Shown: positions 57,510-64,000 of the stretch, piece by piece
Position numbering within the stretch: position 1 is the first letter of the stretch
Layout of the letters: every line of letters starts with the position of its first letter
Assembly: GCF_034387475.1 (NCBI RefSeq)
Contig: NZ_JAXCIL010000002.1
Span: 620,001 to 684,000, forward strand
Length of the DNA: 64,000 nucleotides
Direction of reading: 5' to 3'
Origin: Pseudomonas sp. Teo4
Lineage (GTDB): Bacteria > Pseudomonadota > Gammaproteobacteria > Pseudomonadales > Pseudomonadaceae
Notes under the pieces: model-generated
Databases searched by the model: none
What the model was told of the DNA's origin: nothing
The model's input: only the letters and a program-made list of their open reading frames with translations
Translations under genes and position numbers: made by a program

Positions 57510-58096
57510 GCCGACTCGCCGCCCTCATCCTGCTGTTCATCAGCCCCCTGACATTCGCATTCAGCCTGGACGACCTGCAAAAGCAGCTTAGCGAGCCAGC
57601 AGTGGTCAAAGGCCCGTTCATCCAGGAAAAACACCTGCGTGCCCTGCCCCAGCCCCTGCTGAGCAAAGGCAACTTCATCCTGGCCCGCGACCATGGCCTG
57701 CTGTGGCTGCTGCAAACTCCGCTGCGCCAGGACTACCGCATCCGCGCCGACGGTATCGCCCGCCGCGACCCGAGCGGCTGGCAAACGCTGCCTGGCCGCA
57801 GTGCTGGCGCCGAACAAAACCGGCTGTTCTTCGCCGTGCTGCAAGGCGACAGCAGTGGCCTGCAACGCGATTTCGAGCTGAGCCTTTCGGGCGATGCCGC
57901 GCACTGGAAATTGCACCTCACACCTCGCTCGCTGCTGCTCAAGCAGGTGTTCACCGCCATCGACATCAGCGGCGGCCAGTTCGTCGAACGCATCGAACTG
58001 CGCGAGACCCAAGGCGACAGCACCGTGCTGCGCATGCCCGAAAGCAGCGCCGAGGCAGCCCTGAGCGACACGGAGCGCAGCGATTTTGCCGACTGA
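57506..58096 (+). CDS. LolA-like outer membrane lipoprotein carrier (ApeL type)
   Basis: This 196-residue periplasmic protein has a signal peptide (cleavage near TFAFS, about 17) followed by the LolA-like fold (FSLDDLQKQLSEPAVVKGPFIQEKHLRALPQPLLSKGNF). It is thought to carry the polyene lipid through the periplasm, together with the MMPL exporter that follows. The ATG at 57506 overlaps the thioesterase stop. Confidence 0.86.
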   Translation: MSRLAALILLFISPLTFAFSLDDLQKQLSEPAVVKGPFIQEKHLRALPQPLLSKGNFILARDHGLLWLLQTPLRQDYRIRADGIARRDPSGWQTLPGRSAGAEQNRLFFAVLQGDSSGLQRDFELSLSGDAAHWKLHLTPRSLLLKQVFTAIDISGGQFVERIELRETQGDSTVLRMPESSAEAALSDTERSDFAD

Positions 58097-60395
58097 ACGC
58101 CTGCTGCCACGCCTGTTCCTGGGGTTGTTGCTGGTCATGCTCGCGGTGGCCGGCTGGCAATGGCATCGTGGCGCGCCGTTGTCAGCCGACCTGATGACAC
58201 TGGTGCCTGGCGCCACCCAGGACCCTCTGGTCAAACGCGCGGAACTGCGCATCCAGGAACCGCTCAACCGCGAACTGCTGGTGCTGGTAGGCCACGTCGA
58301 CCGCCAGCAAGCGCTGACCCTCACCGAGCACCTGGCCGCACAGTGGCAAGCCAGCGGGCTGTTCAGCAAGGTGCAGTGGAACCTGCAGACCGACCTCGCC
58401 GCCGTGCGTGAACAACTGCTGCAAGGGCGGCTGGCCATGCTGTCAGCCCACGACCGCCAGCAACTGCGCGAGCAACCCGAGGCCTTCATCGAACAACGCG
58501 TGCAAAGCCTGTTCGACCCCTTCACCGGCTTCAGCCTGGTACCCAGCCAGAATGACTGGCTCGGCCTGACCGGGCGAATCCAGGCCAGCCAGCCCAAACC
58601 CGCGAACGTAGAACTGGACACCGCCAGCGGCGCGCTTATCGCCAGCGCCGAGGGCCAGCACTGGGTGCTGCTGCGCGCGCGCACCGACGGCAACGCCTTC
58701 GACCTGAACCTGCCCCTGCAAGTGGCCGACCTGCTTGCCAGGAGTCGCCAACAAGCCGAGCAAGCCGGCGCCCAACTGGTTGCCGCCAGTGGCCTGCTCT
58801 ATGCCGCCGCTGGCCAACAACAGGCAAGCCGTGAAATTACCTGGGTAGGTGGCGGTGCGACCCTCGCCATTCTGCTGTTGCTGCTGCTGGCGTTTCGGCG
58901 CTGGCGGGTGCTGCTGGCCTTCGCGCCCGTGTTGGTGGGTGTGCTGTTCGGGTCTGTGGTTTGCGTGGCGTTGTTCGGCCAGATTCATGTCATGACCTTG
59001 GTGCTGGGTTCGAGCCTGATTGGCGTGGCCGTGGACTATCCCCTGCACTACCTGTCCAAGAGCTGGAGCCTGAAACCCTGGCGCAGCTGGCCTGCCCTGC
59101 GCCTGACGCTTCCGGGCTTGAGCCTGAGCCTGGTGACCAGTTGCATCGGCTACCTGGCCCTGGCGTTCACCCCCTTTCCGGCGCTGACCCAGATCGCCGC
59201 CTTTTCCGCCGCTGGCCTGGTCGGTGCCTACCTGTGCGCAGTCTGCCTGCTGCCGGCCCTGCTCAGGGGCGTGGAGCTGCGCCCGGCGCACTGGCCGCTG
59301 GGTGTTGCCGAAACCCTCACACGCTGGCGTGAACGCCTCTTGCGCAAAGTGCCCAGCGCCGCGCTGCTGGCCTTGCTGATGCTGTTTTGCGCCGCAGGCC
59401 TATGGCAACTGGACAGCCGCAACGACATACGCCAGTGGGTCAGCAGCCCACCGCAATTGTTGGAGCAAGCTCAGGCGGTGGCGCGAATCACCGGTTACCA
59501 ACCCACCAGCCAGTTCTACCTGGTACGCGGCACCGATCAGCAACAACTGCTCGACCGCCTGGGTGCGCTGTCCGGCAAGCTCGATGAACTGGTCGAGCTG
59601 GGCAAACTCAAAGGCTACATGAGCCTGAACCAGATCGTCGCCAGCCCGGCTGAACAATTGCAGACTCAACAGGCACTGAGTGCCCTGCGCGAGCATTGGC
59701 AGCCGTTGGTGGCCCTGGGTGTACCGCAAGCGGCGCTGGACAGCGAACTTGAGCAGTTGCGCCTGCTACCCGCTGTGACCGTCGAACAGGTGCTGGCAGG
59801 GCCATTGGGCGAAGCCTGGCGCCCACTGTGGTTGGGACAGACCGACTCGGGCGTAGCCGCTATCGTCAGCCTGCAAGGCTTAAACGATACCGCGCTGCTG
59901 CGCCTGCAGACCGATGATCTGGACGGTGTGCAACTGGTGGACCGGCTAGGCGAGCTGAACCAGCTGTTCGCCGCCACCCAGCTCAGCGCTGCCGAACTCA
60001 AGCTGTTCTCCTGCGCGCTGATTCTACTGTTGCTGGTGCTGCCCTTCGGCCTGCGCGGTGCCCTGCGCATCGTTGCCCTGCCACTGCTGGCAGCCTTGTG
60101 CAGCCTTGCCTGCCTGGGCTGGCTGGGCCAACCGCTGACCTTGTTCAGCCTGTTCGGCCTGTTACTGGTCACCGCCATCAGCGTCGATTACGCGATCCTC
60201 ATGCATGAGCAGATCGGCGGTGCTGCTGTGAGCCTGCTGGGCACGCTGCTGGCGGCCCTCACTACCTGGCTTTCGTTCGGCCTGCTGGCCCTTTCCAGCA
60301 CACCCGCCGTGAGCAATTTCGGCTTGGCGGTAAGCTTGGGCCTGGTCTTCAGTTTCATTCTGGCCCCTTGGGCCAGGCCCTTGGAGAGCCCATGA
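58086..60395 (+). CDS. MMPL/RND family exporter (ApeM type)
   Basis: This 769-residue inner-membrane exporter has about 12 helices in two halves, each preceded by a periplasmic loop: helix 1 at about 8-25, a loop to 255, helices 2-6 at about 260-395, helix 7 near 425, a loop to 635 and helices 8-12 to the end. MMPL motifs include VLGSSLIGVAVDYPLHY and VTAISVDYAILMHEQ. It should lift the polyene lipid from the inner membrane. The start is TTG at 58086, overlapping the previous gene by 11 bases, with GGAG about 10 bases upstream. Confidence 0.88.
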   Translation: MPTERLLPRLFLGLLLVMLAVAGWQWHRGAPLSADLMTLVPGATQDPLVKRAELRIQEPLNRELLVLVGHVDRQQALTLTEHLAAQWQASGLFSKVQWNLQTDLAAVREQLLQGRLAMLSAHDRQQLREQPEAFIEQRVQSLFDPFTGFSLVPSQNDWLGLTGRIQASQPKPANVELDTASGALIASAEGQHWVLLRARTDGNAFDLNLPLQVADLLARSRQQAEQAGAQLVAASGLLYAAAGQQQASREITWVGGGATLAILLLLLLAFRRWRVLLAFAPVLVGVLFGSVVCVALFGQIHVMTLVLGSSLIGVAVDYPLHYLSKSWSLKPWRSWPALRLTLPGLSLSLVTSCIGYLALAFTPFPALTQIAAFSAAGLVGAYLCAVCLLPALLRGVELRPAHWPLGVAETLTRWRERLLRKVPSAALLALLMLFCAAGLWQLDSRNDIRQWVSSPPQLLEQAQAVARITGYQPTSQFYLVRGTDQQQLLDRLGALSGKLDELVELGKLKGYMSLNQIVASPAEQLQTQQALSALREHWQPLVALGVPQAALDSELEQLRLLPAVTVEQVLAGPLGEAWRPLWLGQTDSGVAAIVSLQGLNDTALLRLQTDDLDGVQLVDRLGELNQLFAATQLSAAELKLFSCALILLLLVLPFGLRGALRIVALPLLAALCSLACLGWLGQPLTLFSLFGLLLVTAISVDYAILMHEQIGGAAVSLLGTLLAALTTWLSFGLLALSSTPAVSNFGLAVSLGLVFSFILAPWARPLESP

Positions 60396-60877
60396 AGCAC
60401 CTGCTGCTGATCACCCTTTGCGTGCTGCTGGGCGCTTGCGCCGCACACCCGCCGCTGCCCACACAGCTCCCGACACTCGACCTGCCGCAACAGCTGCACG
60501 TCCAGCGCGAACAGGCCGGACAGCAGCAGGACTGGCTACTGGTGATTCAGCGTGAAAACGGCCATTTGCGCTGGTCACTGCTCGACCTGCTCGGCATTCC
60601 CCAGGCCCGCCAGTTGCTCGATGGCCAGCACTGGCAAGCGGACGGCTTGCTCCCGCCCAACCCGGCTGCGCGTGAACTGTTCGCCGCCGTACTCTTCGCC
60701 CTGACACCCGCCGACCAGTTGCAGGCGCTCTACCCCAACGCCCGCCAGCAGCACGGGCAACGCTGGCTGCAAGACCGCTGGCATGTCCGCTATCGAGACA
60801 CCGACGGATTCGACTTGAACCTCGGTGAAGGCCTGCGCTATGTAGTTGCCCCTATGCCCAGCGAGAACACGCCATGA
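60392..60877 (+). CDS. DUF3261 lipoprotein (ApeN type)
   Basis: This 161-residue lipoprotein has a signal ending in the lipobox LGAC (cysteine near 17). The DUF3261 domain follows (QREQAGQQQDWLLVIQRENGHLRWSLLDLLGIP). It is probably the LolB-like outer-membrane receptor partner of the LolA-like carrier. Both ends overlap neighbours by four bases. Confidence 0.83.
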   Translation: MKHLLLITLCVLLGACAAHPPLPTQLPTLDLPQQLHVQREQAGQQQDWLLVIQRENGHLRWSLLDLLGIPQARQLLDGQHWQADGLLPPNPAARELFAAVLFALTPADQLQALYPNARQQHGQRWLQDRWHVRYRDTDGFDLNLGEGLRYVVAPMPSENTP

Positions 60878-62067
60878 CTGCCTACCTCAACGCCTTGGGC
60901 GTAGTCTGCGCTCTGGGCCAGGACCAGACCGAAGTCGCCGCCCGCCTGTTCGCCGGCGACTGCTCAGGGATGCAGCCCCAGGAAGGCTGGATCCCCGAGC
61001 GCAGCCCTGCCGTCGGTGCGGCGCCAGGCGCATTGCCTGCGTTGCCCTTGCCGGAACAGCACAGCCGCAACAACCAGTTGCTGTACAGCGCGGCCCTGCA
61101 GATCGAGCCGGCTATTCGCCAAGCCATCGCCCGCCATGGTGCACACCGCGTCGCGGTCATTCTGGGCACCAGCACATCCGGCATCGCCGAGGCCAGCGAA
61201 GGCATCGCCCAGTACCTTCAGCAACAGCAATTTCCGGACAGCTACCGCTACGCGCAGCAGGAGCTGAGCGCACCGGCCAACTTCCTGGCCGACTGGCTGC
61301 AACTGAGCGGCCCGGCCTACGTGATTTCCACCGCTTGCACTTCCAGCGGTCGGGCCTTGGCAAGCGCACGCCGACTACTGGAGCTGGGTGTTTGCGATGC
61401 GGTACTGTGCGGCGGCGTCGACAGCCTGTGCGGGTTTACCCTCAACGGTTTCAGCGCCCTGGAAGCGGTCAGTGAGCAGCGCTGCAACCCGTTCTCGATC
61501 AACCGCAACGGCATCAACATCGGTGAAGCCGCAGCGCTGTTTCTGATGACCCGTGAGGCCAACGGCGAGGGCCCCTCCATCGCGCTGCTCGGTGCCGGCG
61601 CCAGCTCCGATGCCCACCACATCTCGGCGCCAGACCCGACCGGCGGCGGTGCCTTGCAGTGCATGGCCAAAGCCTTGGACAATGCAGGCCTTACGCCTGC
61701 GCAAATCGACTACCTCAACCTGCATGGCACCGCCACGGTGCATAATGACGCCATGGAGAGCCTGGCCGTCAGCGCACTGTTCGGCGCCAGCCTGCCGTGC
61801 TCGTCGAGCAAGCCCATGACCGGCCACACCTTGGGTGCCGCTGGCGCGCTCGAGGCGGCGTTCTGCTGGCTGACGTTGAGCGGGCACAACCCTGGCGGGC
61901 TGTTGCCGCCACACGTGTGGGATGGGCAGCACGACCCTGAGCTGGCGGAGCTGAACCTGGTCGACGGTGAGCAGCGCTTGCCACTGCAGCGCCCACGCCG
62001 TTTGATGAGCAACTCGTTCGCCTTCGGCGGCAACAATGTCAGCCTGATTCTCGGAGACACCCCATGA
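60874..62067 (+). CDS. Beta-ketoacyl-ACP synthase (ApeO type)
   Basis: This 397-residue FabF-like ketosynthase has an intact triad: Cys in ISTACTSSG, His in LHGTATVHNDAME and His in KPMTGHTLGAAGA. It should extend the polyene by malonyl units with the ApeC-like subunit at 49671. Overlapping ATGA junctions on both sides show tight coupling. Confidence 0.9.
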   Translation: MTAYLNALGVVCALGQDQTEVAARLFAGDCSGMQPQEGWIPERSPAVGAAPGALPALPLPEQHSRNNQLLYSAALQIEPAIRQAIARHGAHRVAVILGTSTSGIAEASEGIAQYLQQQQFPDSYRYAQQELSAPANFLADWLQLSGPAYVISTACTSSGRALASARRLLELGVCDAVLCGGVDSLCGFTLNGFSALEAVSEQRCNPFSINRNGINIGEAAALFLMTREANGEGPSIALLGAGASSDAHHISAPDPTGGGALQCMAKALDNAGLTPAQIDYLNLHGTATVHNDAMESLAVSALFGASLPCSSSKPMTGHTLGAAGALEAAFCWLTLSGHNPGGLLPPHVWDGQHDPELAELNLVDGEQRLPLQRPRRLMSNSFAFGGNNVSLILGDTP

Positions 62068-62534
62068 TCCCCTGGCCACTGGCCGAACTGCTGCCCCACG
62101 CTGGCGACATGATTCTGATCGACCAGATCGACAGCTGCGACGAGGAACAGATCCACGCCCGTGCCACCGTGCGCCAGGGCGGCCTGTTCAATCGCGCCGA
62201 CGGCAGTCTGCCGGCCTGGTTCGGGGTCGAACTGATGGCCCAGACGGTGGCCGCCTTCGCCGGGTGCCGAGCACGTCGCCAAGGTCAACCGGTGGAGCTG
62301 GGCTTCCTGCTCGGCACCCGCAAATACAGCTGTGATGTCGAACACTTTCCCGCAGGCACCGAGCTGCAGCTTCACGCCTCGCGTTCGCTGGAAGACGAAA
62401 ATGGCATGGGCGTGTTCGAATGCCACCTGCGCGGCCCGGGTATCCACGCCACCGCCCGCCTGAATGTCTATCGCCCGCCGCAACCCGCCAGTTACCTGGC
62501 CGAGGCAGGCCCTGAGGAGTCACCCCATGACTGA
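62064..62534 (+). CDS. 3-hydroxyacyl-ACP dehydratase (ApeP type)
   Basis: This 156-residue hotdog dehydratase of the FabZ-like group has LLPHAGDMILIDQI at the N-terminus and GVELMAQTVAAFAG in the central helix. In E. coli the ApeP dehydratase works as a heterodimer with ApeI; here the ApeI-like partner is the C-terminal domain of the ligase at 52225. It overlaps the ketoreductase by 8 bases. Confidence 0.88.
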   Translation: MIPWPLAELLPHAGDMILIDQIDSCDEEQIHARATVRQGGLFNRADGSLPAWFGVELMAQTVAAFAGCRARRQGQPVELGFLLGTRKYSCDVEHFPAGTELQLHASRSLEDENGMGVFECHLRGPGIHATARLNVYRPPQPASYLAEAGPEESPHD

Positions 62535-63255
62535 CACCATCCTGGTCACAGGCTCCAGCCGCGGCATCGGCCGGGCCATCGCCCTGCGTCTGGCTCGCTC
62601 AGGCTACGACCTGGTACTGCATTGCCGCAGTGGCCGTGCCGAAGTCGACGCGGTCGCCGCCGAAGTCCGGGCACTGGGCCAGCAGGCACGGGTACTGCAG
62701 TTCGACGTGGCGGACCGCACTGCCTGCAAAACCATCCTGGAAGACGATGTCGAAACCCACGGCGCCTACTACGGCGTGGTGTGCAACGCCGGGCTGACCC
62801 GCGACGGTGCGTTCCCGGCACTTACCGATGAAGATTGGGACCAGGTCATGCGTACCAACCTGGATGGTTTCTACAACGTTCTGCACCCATTGATGATGCC
62901 GATGATCCGCCGCCGCGCGCCGGGACGTATCGTCTGCATCACCTCGGTATCGGGGTTGATCGGCAACCGGGGCCAGGTCAACTACAGCGCCTCGAAGGCC
63001 GGCGTTATCGGCGCCGCCAAAGCCCTGGCCATCGAGCTGGGCAAGCGTCGCATCACCGTCAACTGCGTAGCCCCCGGCCTGATCGACACGGCCATGCTCG
63101 ACGAGCATGTGCCCGTCGAAGAGCTGCTCAAGATGATTCCCGCCGGACGCATGGGCACCCCCGAGGAAGTGGCCGGCGCGGTGAATTTCCTGATGTCGCC
63201 AGAAGCCGCCTACATCACCCGCCAGGTGCTGGCGGTCAACGGAGGGCTGTGCTGA
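62527..63255 (+). CDS. 3-ketoacyl-ACP reductase, FabG-like (ApeQ type)
   Basis: This 242-residue short-chain reductase has the NADPH motif TGSSRGIGRAIA, the CNAGLTRDG loop and the catalytic Y-x3-K in NYSASKAG. It reduces the 3-keto group after each extension. The start at 62527 is preceded by GAGG (CTGAGGAGTCACCCC); the upstream open frame lies inside the dehydratase gene. Confidence 0.92.
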   Translation: MTDTILVTGSSRGIGRAIALRLARSGYDLVLHCRSGRAEVDAVAAEVRALGQQARVLQFDVADRTACKTILEDDVETHGAYYGVVCNAGLTRDGAFPALTDEDWDQVMRTNLDGFYNVLHPLMMPMIRRRAPGRIVCITSVSGLIGNRGQVNYSASKAGVIGAAKALAIELGKRRITVNCVAPGLIDTAMLDEHVPVEELLKMIPAGRMGTPEEVAGAVNFLMSPEAAYITRQVLAVNGGLC

Positions 63256-64000
63256 TGCGCCGTGTCGTGGTCACCGGCATGGCCGGCATCACCGCCCTGG
63301 GCAACGACTGGGCAACCATCGCCGGGCATTTCGCCAACCAGCGCAGCGGCATTCGCCGCATGCACGAATGGGACAGATACGAGGAACTCAACACCCGTCT
63401 GGCTGGCCCCATCGATGATTTCACCGTGCCCCGCCACTGGACCCGCAAGCAGCTGCGCAGCATGGGCCGCGTCTCTCGTCTGGCGGTTGCCGCTGCCGAG
63501 CGCGCGCTGGCCGACGCCGGGCTGCTCGACGACCCGAGCATCCGCGACGGTCGCATGGGCGTGGCCTGTGGCTCGTCAACCGGCAGCACCGACGAGATCA
63601 AGACCTTCGGCAACATGCTGATGAACGCGGTGGCCGATGGCCTGAACGCCAACTCCTACGTGCGCATGATGCCGCACACCACCGCCGCCAATATCAGCAT
63701 CTTCTTCGGCCTCACCGGGCGCCTGATCCCCACCTCCAGCGCCTGCACCAGCGGCAGCCAGGGCGTCGGCTACGCCTATGAGGCGATCAAGTACGGTCGC
63801 CTGCCGATGATGCTCGCCGGCGGCGCCGAAGAGCTGTGCCCCACCGAAGCCATGGTGTTCGATGCGCTGTACGCCACCAGCCTGAAGAACGACACCCCGC
63901 ACCTGACCCCACGGCCCTATGACATCGACCGCGATGGCCTGGTCATCGGCGAAGGCGGTGGCATGCTGGTGCTCGAAGAGCTGGAGCATGCCCTGGCTCG
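63255..64000 (+). CDS. Beta-ketoacyl-ACP synthase (ApeR type), cut by window edge
   Basis: The first 248 codons of a FabF-like ketosynthase are present (family about 400-410). It begins MRRVVVTGMAGITALGNDW, and the active-site Cys is in TSSACTSGSQG. The two histidines lie beyond the window. In the E. coli system ApeR is the second, homodimeric ketosynthase. The ATG overlaps the reductase stop by one base (TGATG). The cluster may continue to the right. Confidence 0.88.
   Translation, partial: MRRVVVTGMAGITALGNDWATIAGHFANQRSGIRRMHEWDRYEELNTRLAGPIDDFTVPRHWTRKQLRSMGRVSRLAVAAAERALADAGLLDDPSIRDGRMGVACGSSTGSTDEIKTFGNMLMNAVADGLNANSYVRMMPHTTAANISIFFGLTGRLIPTSSACTSGSQGVGYAYEAIKYGRLPMMLAGGAEELCPTEAMVFDALYATSLKNDTPHLTPRPYDIDRDGLVIGEGGGMLVLEELEHALA

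Overview
The window looks like a chromosomal segment of a Pseudomonas of the P. putida group. Support comes from high GC, the gene order (hut, fbp-glgP, typA-thiI, glnA-ntrBC, secB-grxC-yibN-gpmI-envC-ctpA-yibQ, betT/betIBA), the predicted protein sizes, and repeated REP palindromes of the Pseudomonas type in intergenic gaps. Both ends cut genes: hutU on the left and a ketosynthase on the right. No rRNA, tRNA, CRISPR array or insertion sequence was seen.

Region 1 (1-4594): histidine catabolism. hutU (partial), hutD and hutC lie on the minus strand and hutF is divergent. TGTA-N2-TACA operators for HutC sit in front of hutU and between hutC and hutF, and hutU has a good sigma-54 promoter. Two small lipoprotein genes follow. 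Region 2 (4821-15544): a dCACHE chemoreceptor carrying the amino-acid-binding residues, a DUF924 protein, fbp, glgP, a YkgJ-like protein, typA and thiI.

Region 3 (15545-21858): a nitrogen-control block. glnA, a lipoprotein-type AroQ chorismate mutase, ntrB and ntrC are followed by five tandem ~62-bp repeats behind a sigma-54 promoter. This matches the position and modular design of the nitrogen-regulated sRNA NrsZ. NtrC-like sites and sigma-54 promoters can be read upstream of glnA, ntrB and the sRNA. Region 4 (21421-29109): trmL, secB, grxC, a YibN-type rhodanese, gpmI, envC, ctpA and yibQ, which cover protein export, redox, glycolysis and cell-wall hydrolase control.

Region 5 (29106-33812) is accessory: one 1568-codon gene for a dermonecrotic-toxin-like (DUF6543-type) protein with base composition unlike its neighbours. 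Region 6 (33932-47845): choline uptake and oxidation to glycine betaine (betT, betI, betB, betA), a K+/H+ antiporter, a large mechanosensitive channel, selO and trxC; much of this serves osmotic and redox stress. Region 7 (47851-49350): a higBA toxin-antitoxin pair with a readable promoter/operator, and an orphan ParA ATPase.

Region 8 (49671-64000, continuing off the end): an aryl polyene (APE) type II polyketide gene cluster of 17 tightly overlapping genes. It encodes a chain-length-factor-like KS, acyltransferase, two ACPs, a membrane protein, an acyl-activating ligase fused to a hotdog dehydratase, a glycosyltransferase, an LpxL-like acyltransferase, an aromatic amino acid ammonia-lyase, thioesterase, LolA-like carrier, MMPL exporter, lipoprotein, KS, dehydratase, ketoreductase and a second KS. 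Together these should make an aromatic starter, extend it into a conjugated polyene, attach it to a lipid and move it to the outer membrane.
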